A stretch of DNA of 38,507 bases from Flavobacteriales bacterium (GCA_022361195.1 JAKSBJ010000324.1:1-38507); one strand, 5' to 3'. Numbered from the stretch's first letter, positions 24,633 to 34,305 are shown. Notes: generated from the sequence alone by a model not told the origin. Made by a program: numbers and translations.

Positions 24633-27632
24633 ATGAGATTAATAGGTTTAGGAGTACTAGTGCTTTTTAGCAGTCTTTTTGCAAGAAGTCAAAAAGATGT
24701 CGAATTGGTTGTGTCTACCGGTATGGAGTTTGCTTTAGCTGTTGCGGTGAGCCATGACAACAAGATGGTGGCAAAACAAATGGCCGGGAATGTGTCTATT
24801 TGGGACGTGGTAACTGGTCGTATGATTAGGAACGTAGCTTTTTCAGATAACAATCAGCAAAGTTGTGATAGCATTTGGTTTTCAGAAGATGATTCAAAGG
24901 TGATCATTAACCAAATTATCAATAATGATACTTATGAAGTTGATGTGGAAACCGGGAAATCAACTTTTGTAAAAGGGCCTCCTCGTGATTGGGCAACCTA
25001 TAAATATACAATGAGCAACTACAGCAAAGCTGCTTCTCATTTGTATTCTGCCGATATGAGTAACCTCGAATTTTCAAGTCCTGATGGACAAAAAAAGGTG
25101 GTGTTCAAGAAGATTAAGAACAAAGATGCCATTTACGGAATGATGGAATATATTTATCAGGTAAGGGTTAAGAACGGACGAAAAATGTCCGAACCTTTGG
25201 CTGAAACTATGAGCCCATACTATGCCTTTAGCCCTGATTCCCGATTTTTATTCATTGAACAATCTGTGTTTGATTTGGAGAAAATGAGAGAGGTATCTCA
25301 TTTAAAAGTCAGTCCCTATTCAGGTGTTGAGGTTGGATTTATTCCCGGAACGCATTTACCAGTTACTTGTGGAGTTGAGACAGTTCGTATTTGGGATTTC
25401 CCCAATATTGTAGACATTCCGGTTGAGAATTTAACTGATTTCAAATGGGCTCCTGGTTACCGATACATGGTAGCGGAACAAATGAATGAGCAAAAAGATA
25501 AAGAATATTCGGTCATTGACATTGTGGATCGGAAGGTGATGAATACCATCAAAGGGAAAAAATTCAAAGGATATTTATTACACGTGGCAAAAGATGCCGA
25601 ACGTTTTACCTTTTTCGAGCAAGGAAAAACCACTGGAGAAAACTATCAAATTAAATATACCTCCCGAACCATTAACGCCAAGTCGGGAAAAGAAGAAAGA
25701 GAAATCGATAATTCATACAAAGGATATTTTACACCAGACCCTAATGTCATGATTGTGGATTCGTCGGCCATGTATTCTTTTAAGTATGATCTCAAAACTA
25801 AAAAGAGAAGTCGTTTTCCAAAGATTGATCCAATGAAAGGAACCTACATTTTAGGTATGTCCAACGATCATGAATACATTTTTGGAACTCACGTTACTAC
25901 AAAAGACAGTTCGTACTATGTGACGATATTGGCCTGGAATTCCTTGAGTGGGGAATTGGAATTTGAGCAAGAGGTAAGAGGAAGTTTTGCACTTGGAATT
26001 CAAATCTCGCAAGATCATAAAATGCTGGCTGTTTATTCGTCTTATCAAAATCAGGTGAATGTTTTTGACTTTGAAAGCGGAGAATTATTGCATGAGTTAA
26101 GAGGTCATACCAATATGGTAGCCTCTATTGCTTTTAGTGATGATAATAAGCGGCTCATTACCGGATCATATGATGGTTCAAAACGACTTTGGAATTTGGA
26201 AACCGGAAAACCAATGGTTTCTCTTATTAGTACAGGAAAAAAGGACTTTGCCATTGTAAACGCCAATCAATACTACTATGCAACCAAGGGCGCGCAAAAG
26301 CTCATTCATTTTGTGAAAGGAAAGGAAATTTTTCCGTTTGAGCAATTTGACTTAAAATACAACCGACCTGACATTATTTTAGAAAGTCTAGAAGCGTCGA
26401 ATCAAGAACTCATTCGACCATTTAATTTAGCTTATCAAAAGCGATTAAGACGTTTAGGATTTACAGAAGAAATGTTGGGAGGAGAGTTTCATTTACCTAA
26501 GGTGAGTATTTCTAATAAAAACCAATTGCCTTTGATTGCCGATAAGCCTGAAGTAAGTTTGATGGTACATGGAATTGATTCTAAGTTTAAACTCGATCGT
26601 ATCTTGATTCGGGTAAACGGAGTACCGTTAAATGGAAAAAGAGGAATTAGTGTCATTGAACGTGATAAGCAATTGATCAAAGAAGAATTTCCAGTTCGTT
26701 TGTCTAAGGGTGTTAATCGTATTGCCGTCAGTGTGATGAATGAAAAAGGAGTAGAGTCTATCGCAACCAATTTAGATATTGAGTACAATCCTACCAATGT
26801 AGATTTACCTGAATTGTATTTGATTACTCTGGGTGTTTCTAAATATGCTGATAGCAAGTTTGATTTGAATTATGCGGCTAAAGATGCTCAGGATTTAAAG
26901 AATTTATATGAAGAACAGCATTTGCCTTTTTCTAAAGTGAATTCTTATCATTTAGCCAATAATGAGGTGAATGTAGAAACTATTAAAGACCTTAAAAATA
27001 AACTCAAAGGGAGTAAAGAAGATGACGTGGTTTGCTTGTTCTTTGCGGGACATGGATTGTTGGATGAGGATTTGAATTATTTCCTGGCATCTTACGATGT
27101 CGACTTTAAAGATCCGGCTAAAGGAGGAATTCCCTATGATTTGTTTGAGGATTTGGTAGATGGTATCCCAGCCCGAAGAAAATTGGTAATGATTGATGCT
27201 TGTCATTCAGGAGAGATTGACAAAGAAGAGGTGGCTTGGGCTGAGGAGGATGTAACGAAAGAAACGGAAGAAGAGAATTTAACTTTTAGGGCAGTAACCA
27301 CTACAGGTTTTAAACAGGTGGGATTAGAAAATAGTTTTGAGTTGATGAGAGAGTTATTTACCGATATCCGAAAGAGTAGTGGTGCACTCATTATTTCTTC
27401 GGCTGGAGGAACGGAGTATGCTATGGAAGGTGGTGAGTGGAACAATGGAGTATTCACCTTTTGTTTACTGGATGGCCTTAAATCCGGAAAGGCTGACCTG
27501 AATCAGGATGGTCAAGTCATGGCAGGAGAAGTGAATGAATTTATTCGTGCCGAAGTTTCTCGATTAACCAATGGACGTCAAACTCCAACCAATCGTGCGG
27601 AGATTCTAGAAAATGATTGGAGAATGTGGTAA
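24633..27632 (+). CDS. exported beta-propeller protein with caspase-like (C14) protease domain
   Basis: A 999-residue protein. A signal peptide-like N-terminus (1-20, LFSSLFARSQ) is followed by WD40-like propeller blades over ~25-540; the clearest blade is GHTNMVASIAFSDDNKRL with KRLWNLETGKP (~491-527). Residues ~640-720 form a beta-sandwich linker. The caspase/metacaspase domain spans ~727-990, with His807 in FFAGHGLL and Cys857 in MIDACHSGE as the catalytic dyad. DLNQDGQVMAGE (955-966) matches a canonical EF-hand calcium loop. The protein probably cleaves substrates on the periplasmic or outer face if the signal is real. It precedes the SIR2-like gene by 9 nt, a likely operon. It may act in stress signalling or cell death, which is inferred and not shown. 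Confidence 0.85.
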   Translation: MRLIGLGVLVLFSSLFARSQKDVELVVSTGMEFALAVAVSHDNKMVAKQMAGNVSIWDVVTGRMIRNVAFSDNNQQSCDSIWFSEDDSKVIINQIINNDTYEVDVETGKSTFVKGPPRDWATYKYTMSNYSKAASHLYSADMSNLEFSSPDGQKKVVFKKIKNKDAIYGMMEYIYQVRVKNGRKMSEPLAETMSPYYAFSPDSRFLFIEQSVFDLEKMREVSHLKVSPYSGVEVGFIPGTHLPVTCGVETVRIWDFPNIVDIPVENLTDFKWAPGYRYMVAEQMNEQKDKEYSVIDIVDRKVMNTIKGKKFKGYLLHVAKDAERFTFFEQGKTTGENYQIKYTSRTINAKSGKEEREIDNSYKGYFTPDPNVMIVDSSAMYSFKYDLKTKKRSRFPKIDPMKGTYILGMSNDHEYIFGTHVTTKDSSYYVTILAWNSLSGELEFEQEVRGSFALGIQISQDHKMLAVYSSYQNQVNVFDFESGELLHELRGHTNMVASIAFSDDNKRLITGSYDGSKRLWNLETGKPMVSLISTGKKDFAIVNANQYYYATKGAQKLIHFVKGKEIFPFEQFDLKYNRPDIILESLEASNQELIRPFNLAYQKRLRRLGFTEEMLGGEFHLPKVSISNKNQLPLIADKPEVSLMVHGIDSKFKLDRILIRVNGVPLNGKRGISVIERDKQLIKEEFPVRLSKGVNRIAVSVMNEKGVESIATNLDIEYNPTNVDLPELYLITLGVSKYADSKFDLNYAAKDAQDLKNLYEEQHLPFSKVNSYHLANNEVNVETIKDLKNKLKGSKEDDVVCLFFAGHGLLDEDLNYFLASYDVDFKDPAKGGIPYDLFEDLVDGIPARRKLVMIDACHSGEIDKEEVAWAEEDVTKETEEENLTFRAVTTTGFKQVGLENSFELMRELFTDIRKSSGALIISSAGGTEYAMEGGEWNNGVFTFCLLDGLKSGKADLNQDGQVMAGEVNEFIRAEVSRLTNGRQTPTNRAEILENDWRMW

Positions 27633-27641
27633 TTACCCAAA

Positions 27642-28544
27642 ATGAAAAAAGGAACTCACGCTCAGTTACAAAGGGTTATTCAGGAAGGAAAACCTTGTTT
27701 TTTAATAGGAAATGGAATTAATCGTTTTAATCAAAAGAAGAACGAAGAGGATGTTTCCTGGGAAGGACTCTTGTTAGAGATTTACAACACCTTTTCTTCA
27801 CGACCACGTAATTTTATTCCGGAGGGAATTGCTTTAACTGAGTTTTACGATGTTATTGATCTGCAACATGGAGAGCATTTAAAATCTTCACTTCAAGAAG
27901 AATTTGTTCGGCAATTAGATTGGAAACCAAAGTCTCATCATGTGGATATTGTTTCGAAAATTAAGGAGTTAAATGCGCCTATTTTAACCACCAATTTTGA
28001 TTTTGTATTACAAAAGGCGTCCCAATCACAAATGTTTCGTCATCGTCAAAAGGGATTGAGACTACTATCTGATTATTATCCATGGGATAGCTATTTCTCT
28101 AACCAACTACAGGATGATCCTTTTAATTCATTCTCCATTTGGCACATGCATGGTCAAAAAAACTACAAACGTTCTATTAAACTAGGACTCAATCAGTATC
28201 TGCTAATGGTAGATAGGGCTAAGCGCCATTTTCCAACGAACAAACAGGATAAAGGCTTGTCGTTATACGGTACCTGGTTAAAACCTTTTTTTGAGCGGGA
28301 TCTTATTATCATGGGCTTGGGATTACACGAACAAGAAGTATTTATACGATGGTTACTATTGCAGCGAGCGAAATACTTTAAGCGAAATCCTCAGGAGAAA
28401 CGAGCAGGTTTTTATATCAACCATGATGAATCTGGCCCTCAAAATCTGGGAAAGAAGTTTTTTTTAAAGTCGGTAGGATTTAAATACGTGGACTTTATTG
28501 ATGATTACAATGGCTTTTATGAAAACTTTTGGGATCAATTTTAA
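27642..28544 (+). CDS. SIR2-like NAD-binding protein
   Basis: A 300-residue protein with no signal peptide. FLIGNGINRF (20-29) corresponds to the SIR2 phosphate-binding loop, ILTTNFDFVL (114-123) to the conserved TTN-[FY]-D (Asn118, Asp120), and SIWHMHGQ (165-172) to the catalytic-His motif (His168/His170). LGLNQYL and IIMGLGLHEQ match later SIR2_2 positions. It lacks the zinc-binding cysteines of deacetylating sirtuins and so resembles the SIR2 domains that act as NADases in anti-phage systems such as Thoeris (ThsA), DSR and SIR2-Ago. It follows the caspase-like gene by 9 nt. No DNA-binding, sensor or transmembrane part is present, so its trigger would have to be another protein. The stop overlaps the convergent maf gene by 4 nt. 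Confidence 0.75.
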   Translation: MKKGTHAQLQRVIQEGKPCFLIGNGINRFNQKKNEEDVSWEGLLLEIYNTFSSRPRNFIPEGIALTEFYDVIDLQHGEHLKSSLQEEFVRQLDWKPKSHHVDIVSKIKELNAPILTTNFDFVLQKASQSQMFRHRQKGLRLLSDYYPWDSYFSNQLQDDPFNSFSIWHMHGQKNYKRSIKLGLNQYLLMVDRAKRHFPTNKQDKGLSLYGTWLKPFFERDLIIMGLGLHEQEVFIRWLLLQRAKYFKRNPQEKRAGFYINHDESGPQNLGKKFFLKSVGFKYVDFIDDYNGFYENFWDQF

Positions 28545-29119
28545 AAGGATTTCAGCTCCTGATAAACTCTGTGTAAGGGAAGTCCCATCACGTTAAAATA
28601 AGAACCTTCCAGTTTCTTAATACCTACGTAGCCAATCCACTCCTGCACACCATAAGATCCGGCTTTGTCATAGGGTTGGTAACGGTCAATGTAATACTCG
28701 ATTTCTTCAGCACTCAGGGATTCAAATTCTACCTTAGTATGATCCGAAAACAAAACTTTTTTGTTTTTTGACCAAATGCACACACCTGTTATAACGGTAT
28801 GTCTTGAATCAGATAAACGACTCACCATTTCAATGGCTTGCTCTCTGTCTTTTGGTTTTTCAAGGATTTTGTCGTCGTGAATTACAATGGTATCAGAGGT
28901 TAGGATAATTTCATCCTCCTTCATTTCATCTTGAAAAGCTTCTGCTTTTAATTCGGCTAAAAAAACGGGAACCTTCTCTTTATCCATGCGAGGATCATAA
29001 ATTTCCTCTACATCTTTAGTTCTAATTTCAAATGAAACATCTAACCCTTTTAGCAATTCTTGCCGGCGCGGTGATTTAGATGCCAAAATGAGTTTTTTGT
29101 TTTCCAAATTGTGTAGCAT
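28541..29119 (-). CDS. maf: Maf-family nucleoside triphosphate pyrophosphatase
   Basis: A 192-residue house-cleaning enzyme hydrolysing non-canonical or dTTP/UTP-type nucleotides to monophosphates, and linked historically to septum formation. The N-terminal ILASKSPRRQELL (11-23) is the Maf motif, and ILTSDTIVIH with Asp76 gives the catalytic acid. YDKAGSYGVQEW (a YDKAG-Y-x-I/V-Q motif) and NVMGLPLHRVYQEL close the signature. It is the last gene of the seven-gene run from ChaN; the UbiA gene ends 1 nt before its ATG. Confidence 0.95.
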   Translation of the reverse strand: MLHNLENKKLILASKSPRRQELLKGLDVSFEIRTKDVEEIYDPRMDKEKVPVFLAELKAEAFQDEMKEDEIILTSDTIVIHDDKILEKPKDREQAIEMVSRLSDSRHTVITGVCIWSKNKKVLFSDHTKVEFESLSAEEIEYYIDRYQPYDKAGSYGVQEWIGYVGIKKLEGSYFNVMGLPLHRVYQELKSF

Positions 29120-29120
29120 G

Positions 29121-30155
29121 TCACAAAAATAAGGGAGAAATCAACCCAAAAAACATCGCTAGTTTTAAAAGGTTAGAGGATAGGATATAAAACTTGCGTT
29201 TAGCCGATAATAAAAGGGTAATTAGACTGGCTAAAATAAGGATTGCTGCACCCCAAATAGAAATCCCAAAATAGTTGAAATGAATGGGAGTAATGGGAAT
29301 TTGATTATCCAGTAACCCCATGGTTGAACCTTCTAGTATATTAAAATTGAAGTAGTGAACATAAAAGAGGTAATAGAGGCACAGAACAAGTAGTGGAATA
29401 ATTAAGATGATTAAAATGATCTTGGCTTTCTTAATTCCCATTTGAATGGGGATGGTTTTAGCGCCAATGTGCATGTCTCCTCTTACGTCGGCGATGTCTT
29501 TAATGATTTCACGAATTAAGTTGCTTAAAAATGCAATTCCCGCAATAATAAGGGTAGTGTAAATGATAAAACTTGATGGGTCAAACAAATAGTTCAGTTC
29601 ATTGTCAATAGACAAATGGTTTAGGTTGAATACCAAAACGTAAATGGGAACTAAAAAAATCAAAAAGGCGACCATCAAATTTCCACTTAAAAACTTTCGT
29701 TTATAAACCGATGAATAAAACCAAAGTAGATTAATGGAAATAAAAGAGATGAGCAAAATCCACCAATTCTTATGCACATAGGCTAAATAGGCGGCAATTA
29801 AAATTCCGGATGAATTGAAAAACCAATGCAGCACCATGGCCCATCTTCGTTTAATGTGTTTGCCTACAATGAGTCTTTCAGGTTTATTTACCCGATCGGC
29901 TTTTACATCGAAATAGTCATTGATGATATTCCCCGCAGCAGCAATGAGCAAAGTTGAAAGCATTAGCAGTAAAAAGCCAAAATCGGTTAAAATAACATCC
30001 TTAAAAAGCTCATAGAGTGAAAAGTTGTCCCATTTGCCTTCAACTGAAACTAGAAGATATTTAGAAATAAAGAGCTGAAAGACCACCATTGTCAAACTAA
30101 TGACCAATAAATTGGTGCTCCGAATTAGTCTAAAAAAATGGTAAACAGCTTTCAT
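29121..30155 (-). CDS. UbiA-family prenyltransferase, GGGP synthase-like
   Basis: A 344-residue membrane enzyme with about eight TM helices. The first Asp-rich motif NIINDYFDVKADRVNKPER (76-94; Asp80, Asp83, Asp87) and the second, IKDIADVRGDMHIGAKTIP (~218-236; Asp220, Asp223, Asp227), bind the Mg-diphosphate of the prenyl donor. Bacteroidota homologues are annotated as geranylgeranylglycerol-phosphate geranylgeranyltransferase, but a menaquinone- or heme-O-type acceptor cannot be excluded by sight. It is in the run with porE-like (14-nt gap) and maf. Confidence 0.85.
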   Translation of the reverse strand: MKAVYHFFRLIRSTNLLVISLTMVVFQLFISKYLLVSVEGKWDNFSLYELFKDVILTDFGFLLLMLSTLLIAAAGNIINDYFDVKADRVNKPERLIVGKHIKRRWAMVLHWFFNSSGILIAAYLAYVHKNWWILLISFISINLLWFYSSVYKRKFLSGNLMVAFLIFLVPIYVLVFNLNHLSIDNELNYLFDPSSFIIYTTLIIAGIAFLSNLIREIIKDIADVRGDMHIGAKTIPIQMGIKKAKIILIILIIPLLVLCLYYLFYVHYFNFNILEGSTMGLLDNQIPITPIHFNYFGISIWGAAILILASLITLLLSAKRKFYILSSNLLKLAMFFGLISPLFL

Positions 30156-30169
30156 GATTTTGGGTTAAA

Positions 30170-32218
30170 TCAACTCGATTTTATAACATAAACGGTTCTA
30201 CGGTTTTGTTGGTGTGCCGATTTCTTTTCTTTTTCAGTTGATAAACTATTAATGTAAGCGTCATCCCGAACGATTGTTTCTCCCGCATCATTAATAAATT
30301 GGGAGGGTTTCGTCTCTCCAAAACCTTCATGCGTCATTCTGTCTGCCGGAACTCCTTTACCAACTAAATATTCATAAACCGACTTTGCTCTTCGTTTAGA
30401 CAGGTCCAAGTTATGATCATCATCTCCTTGCGAATCGGTGTGTCCTTGTAATTCAATTTTTAGGTTTTGATGCTTCAATAAGAATGATGCAAACTCATCC
30501 AATTCTACATAGGATTCTGGACGAAGTTTATCAGAGTCTAAATCAAAGAGTACATTGGCAAGAATATTTTCAACGCCTACTTCATTTAATGGAACTAGTG
30601 GTACATCCTGATGGTAAGGCTCGTCTGAATTTTCAGGGACCGTAAGATTAAAGTTCACTGAGTAGGTATTGTATCCATCTTTTTTCACCAATAAACCATA
30701 CTCACGATTAATAGGTAGGGTCACTAGGAAGGTTCCATTTACTTTATCTGAAGTTGAGCTCACAACTTCTTTTCCTGTTTCCAAATCGACCAATGAAAAC
30801 TCAGCTTCTAAACGGGCTTTCGTATTAATGTCAAAAACAGTTCCAGTCATGTAAATGGTCTTAGTTGGACGGATGGATTCTGGCATTTTAAATTCATACA
30901 AATCCAGCAATCCTAATCCTCCTTCACGACTCGAACCGAAAAGCGCATATTCACCATTGGCGTAAACAATTAGCGAGTTTTCATCACTGGCAGTATTGAT
31001 TGGATATCCCAAATTTTTAGGGTCACTCCAGCTACCATCAGGCTGCAGGGTGGTCATGTACAAATCAAATCCTCCCATACCAACATGACCATTGGAAGAG
31101 AAGTATAATGTTTTACCATCCGGATGAATGTGAACTGACGATTCCGAATAAGGTGTATTGATGTTATTGGGGAGTTTAACTGCCTCACCCCAACTACCGT
31201 CAGCTTGTTTTTTAGAAACGTAAATATCACCATTTCGCATGGCTCTACCTCCCGATGATCTTAAATTTCCTCGGATAAAATAAAGGGTTTTACCATCTGA
31301 TGAAAGAGATGGTTGTGTCTCCCAATGTCTTGAATTAACCGCCCCGGGAAGGTTGATTGGATCTAACCATTTATCTCCAACCTTTTCAGTAACAAAGAGG
31401 TCACAACTTCCATATCCTCTTCGTCCCGGACCGTAACCATAACCTTCAACGGCACAGCCAACAAAAATTAAAGTTCGCCCGTCAGGAGCAAAAGTCGGAG
31501 CCCCTTCGTTAAACGGAGTATTAATGTTCTTAGGCATTGGTTCACCCTTTTCCCAATAATCCTGAACGCTTGTACTGACAAAAAAGTCCTCTTGTGAGCC
31601 TTCATACTGAGATGTTCTTCGGGTAAAAAGCAATTGTTTTTGATCTACTGTTAATGTTGGAAAATATTCTGCTTCAAAAGTGTTTACTCCAGCTCCAACA
31701 TTAACGGGTTTAAATGGCAATGGATTTTTCATGGCCTCAATTCCAAATTCACAATTGGCAATCATCCACTCCGTTTGTTTGAGGTAATCCTCATTGGCAT
31801 TTTTAAAAGTTCGGTACTTCTTTAAGTTTGCCATGGCGTCCTCATATAATCCTTGCGACATTTCCAATACGGCTAAATCAAAAAAGACATAACCTGTTCC
31901 ACTGTAAAAGTTTGCCGTATTAATGGCCGTTTTATACGACTCAATTGCTTCGGGAATTCGTCCTGCACGCACACAGTAATCTGCTTTTATTTCGTAGGCT
32001 TCGGTAAACTCAGGGTCTTTTTCAATGGCTTTGTCACACCATTCAATAGCAGTTCCATAATCTGGTAAACCGGTTTCTTTAAGTAAGATGTAAGTAGCAT
32101 TTCGTGCTTCTTCAATGTATTTTATTGCCTTTTTGCTCTTGGTACTCCAAGAACCAGGTTGCGCAATTGTACAAGAAACGATTAAGAAAGAAAACAGTAA
32201 AAAAAGTACGTTTTTCAT
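30170..32218 (-). CDS. porE: PorE-like outer-membrane lipoprotein with TPR, PD40 and OmpA domains
   Basis: A 682-residue protein. The N-terminus LIVSC looks like a lipobox (Cys16), so it is probably a lipoprotein. TPR helices follow at about 25-165 (YGTAIEWCDKAIEKDPEF). A PD40 propeller spans ~195-430 with four or five DG-x-TL-x-F-blades (APDGRTLIFVG, SSDGKTLYFIRG, HPDGKTLYFSSNG). A carboxypeptidase-regulatory-like domain lies at ~448-530, and an OmpA peptidoglycan-binding domain follows (NVLFDLDSDKL, LQGHTDSQGDDDHN). This order is that described for PorE, the T9SS protein linking the outer membrane to peptidoglycan. Bacteroidota also encode paralogues, so the symbol is provisional. The ATG is 10 nt after the queE stop. 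Confidence 0.78.
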   Translation of the reverse strand: MKNVLFLLFSFLIVSCTIAQPGSWSTKSKKAIKYIEEARNATYILLKETGLPDYGTAIEWCDKAIEKDPEFTEAYEIKADYCVRAGRIPEAIESYKTAINTANFYSGTGYVFFDLAVLEMSQGLYEDAMANLKKYRTFKNANEDYLKQTEWMIANCEFGIEAMKNPLPFKPVNVGAGVNTFEAEYFPTLTVDQKQLLFTRRTSQYEGSQEDFFVSTSVQDYWEKGEPMPKNINTPFNEGAPTFAPDGRTLIFVGCAVEGYGYGPGRRGYGSCDLFVTEKVGDKWLDPINLPGAVNSRHWETQPSLSSDGKTLYFIRGNLRSSGGRAMRNGDIYVSKKQADGSWGEAVKLPNNINTPYSESSVHIHPDGKTLYFSSNGHVGMGGFDLYMTTLQPDGSWSDPKNLGYPINTASDENSLIVYANGEYALFGSSREGGLGLLDLYEFKMPESIRPTKTIYMTGTVFDINTKARLEAEFSLVDLETGKEVVSSTSDKVNGTFLVTLPINREYGLLVKKDGYNTYSVNFNLTVPENSDEPYHQDVPLVPLNEVGVENILANVLFDLDSDKLRPESYVELDEFASFLLKHQNLKIELQGHTDSQGDDDHNLDLSKRRAKSVYEYLVGKGVPADRMTHEGFGETKPSQFINDAGETIVRDDAYINSLSTEKEKKSAHQQNRRTVYVIKSS

Positions 32219-32228
32219 AATGAGTTAT

Positions 32229-32831
32229 TTATGGAATGTCCATGTATTTGTGGGTTTGAAGCGAAATGTTCCATTTCGTATTACCTTTAACGTAATCGAC
32301 AATTAAAGGTAACATCTTTTCACTCTTGTCCCACTCGGTTTGTAGATAAAGTAAACATTGCGGATTTAATTTTGTTCTCAATTCTTCGGCCCATTTAAAG
32401 TCATGTTTGTTGAAAATGATGACTTTAAACTCATTGGCTTTGGCAAAATTCTCTTCCAGTGGAAGTTTGAATTTTTTAGGAGAGAGACAAATCCAGTCAA
32501 ATGTTCCCCTTATAGGATATGCTCCTGACGTTTCCATTGCAATTTCCACACCAGTTTTTTTTAGAGCAGCGGTAAGTTCACTTAAATCGTACATGGCGGG
32601 TTCTCCACCAGTAATTACCACAAAGGGCGTTTCTGACTCTTCCACAGCCTTTACAAGTTCGGAGATGTCCATTTTTTGATCATCTGCAACTTCCCAACTT
32701 TCTTTAACATCGCACCATACACATCCTACATCACACCCAGCAATACGGATGAAGTAAGCAGCTCGTCCAGAATGAAATCCTTCACCCTGAATGGTATAAA
32801 ATTGTTCCATTATAGGAAGTTGGCTATTCAT
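32229..32831 (-). CDS. queE: 7-carboxy-7-deazaguanine synthase
   Basis: A 200-residue radical-SAM enzyme converting 6-carboxytetrahydropterin to 7-carboxy-7-deazaguanine, precursor of queuosine in tRNA. The cluster motif CDVGCVWC (Cys33, Cys37, Cys40) has the usual CxxxCxxC spacing, preceded by FYTIQGEGFHSGRAAYF and followed by VVITGGEPAMY. Length is normal. The upstream ATG at 32831 overlaps the channel gene by 8 nt; an internal Met8 is an alternative. Other queuosine genes are not in the window. It is translationally placed between the KirBac channel and the PorE-like gene. Confidence 0.93.
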   Translation of the reverse strand: MNSQLPIMEQFYTIQGEGFHSGRAAYFIRIAGCDVGCVWCDVKESWEVADDQKMDISELVKAVEESETPFVVITGGEPAMYDLSELTAALKKTGVEIAMETSGAYPIRGTFDWICLSPKKFKLPLEENFAKANEFKVIIFNKHDFKWAEELRTKLNPQCLLYLQTEWDKSEKMLPLIVDYVKGNTKWNISLQTHKYMDIP

Positions 32832-33741
32832 CAGTCGTCAGATTTATATTTCGTACATCCATTTCCATGACTCCTTCTTCATTAGGGCCAAAGATAGCTT
32901 GGAATTTTTTGTTCCATAGCATGTCGTCTTCAGTATACGATTTGCGGCTGTGAATGTATTGACCAAAAACTTCTGAAAATCCTTTAATCATAACTAAAAA
33001 CTCTGGTTTCGCTTTCATGAAATCCTCTTCCGTCATTCCGTAAAAAGGACTTTCTTCATCAATACCATGTACTAAAGTCCAGCTAAAAGTCATCATTTCA
33101 ATGCGATTTAGCTCCAAAGGAAGACGGTAGTATCTTTTTTTGATTTCACCATCTTCAGTCATTTGATCAAAGGTTGCAATGAGCATGGCTTCTACCTCGA
33201 GTAAAACACTGTTTCGTTCATTGGCTATTTTTAACATTAGCCCATGACCATCCCGGTATTTGGTATAAAGCAAATTGTCACTGAACATTAACTTGGAAGT
33301 AGGTCGTGAAAATCGCCCATAAAGTAAACCGGTTGCCAGTGAAAAGGATAAAAAACCAACAAAGGCTTCTACAGCGGCAACACTTTGTGTGGCAATTCCC
33401 ATAGGTGCCATCCCTCCATAACCTACCGTGGTAAACGTTTGGATGGAGAAGAAAAAAGTCTGAATGATTGGGTGTCCATTCTCAGGATCAATTCCACTGA
33501 TATGTTCGGTTCCACAAAGGACATAAAGCAAAGTGAAGATGACATTTAATGCAATGTATCCAAGAAACAAAATAAGAAAGAATTTAAGCCATGAAACAGT
33601 TGTCAGATAACGAAAAACGTCCTTAATACCTTTACGGGTACCTAAACGATTGATGTTATAAGTACCATCCGAATTGATAATTCTTTTGGTTCGTTTTGAG
33701 AATTTGGTACCAATTCCTAAGTCATCTATTTCCTGGCTCAT
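32824..33741 (-). CDS. inward-rectifier potassium channel (KirBac)
   Basis: A 305-residue membrane channel. TM1 is about 52-75, the pore helix and selectivity filter TFTTVGYGG (102-110) follow, and TM2 is about 118-142; a C-terminal beta-rich cytoplasmic domain of ~160 residues is typical of Kir channels. An N-terminal slide-helix region (residues 35-50) is basic and aromatic. The filter TVGYG predicts K+ selectivity. Function in ion balance or membrane potential is inferred. It abuts the upstream AhpD-like gene (no gap) and overlaps queE by 8 nt. Confidence 0.94.
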   Translation of the reverse strand: MSQEIDDLGIGTKFSKRTKRIINSDGTYNINRLGTRKGIKDVFRYLTTVSWLKFFLILFLGYIALNVIFTLLYVLCGTEHISGIDPENGHPIIQTFFFSIQTFTTVGYGGMAPMGIATQSVAAVEAFVGFLSFSLATGLLYGRFSRPTSKLMFSDNLLYTKYRDGHGLMLKIANERNSVLLEVEAMLIATFDQMTEDGEIKKRYYRLPLELNRIEMMTFSWTLVHGIDEESPFYGMTEEDFMKAKPEFLVMIKGFSEVFGQYIHSRKSYTEDDMLWNKKFQAIFGPNEEGVMEMDVRNINLTTDE

Positions 33742-34302
33742 CTAGTCAAACTTATAACCTCCGACACCACTTTCTTCTGTAGCGACATCAAGGCCTAAAA
33801 CAATACGATTTACAAAGTTAAAATAAGCAATGATCATGGTGGCATCTAAAATAGCTCTATCATCTAATCCTAGTTCTTTTAACCGTTCCAATTGATCTTT
33901 TTTATCTACTGCCGGACTTTTGGTGTGATCAAAAGCATATTTGCATAAAGCTTCTTCCAATTCGGTTAAATCAGCCGTGCGGTAGTCTTTTAAAAAGCGA
34001 GCTGCCCGATCATCATCCTTCCAATAATGATTCATGGCCTCAACATGATGCAATTGACAATATTCACAGTCGTTGGCAATGGAAACAGCAGTTCCAATCA
34101 TTTCACGATGCAATCTTTTTAGTGGACTTTTACCGTATAGTAAAGTCATATAAAGATCCATGTGATCCATCATCGCCTTAGGGTTTAGGCTGTGGATTTT
34201 GTGGATAGAAGCTAATTTTCCTCTGCTTGAAATGAGTTCGTCATATGCTTCTCTCAATTCTCCCTGAGATTGTTCGTACTCAATAATATCAATATATGCC
34301 AT
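33742..34302 (-). CDS. AhpD-like/carboxymuconolactone decarboxylase-family peroxidase-related protein
   Basis: A 186-residue helical cytoplasmic protein with the active-site motif CEYCQLHH (Cys79, Cys82, His86; CxxC-xxx-H), as in AhpD and peroxidase-related enzymes. The motif suggests disulfide-dependent reductase or peroxidase-like activity. NPKAMMDHMDLYMTLLYGKSPL and LLYGKSPLKRLHREMIGTAVSI are typical of the peroxidase-related group. It starts 3 nt after ChaN and ends exactly where the channel gene begins, so it sits in the middle of a tight operon. Confidence 0.87.
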   Translation of the reverse strand: MAYIDIIEYEQSQGELREAYDELISSRGKLASIHKIHSLNPKAMMDHMDLYMTLLYGKSPLKRLHREMIGTAVSIANDCEYCQLHHVEAMNHYWKDDDRAARFLKDYRTADLTELEEALCKYAFDHTKSPAVDKKDQLERLKELGLDDRAILDATMIIAYFNFVNRIVLGLDVATEESGVGGYKFD

Positions 34303-34305
34303 GGG

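Noticed and set aside
24633..28544. Calling the caspase/SIR2 pair an established defence system.
   Set aside because: Architecture alone cannot show this; the neighbours are housekeeping genes and the two proteins seem to be in different compartments.
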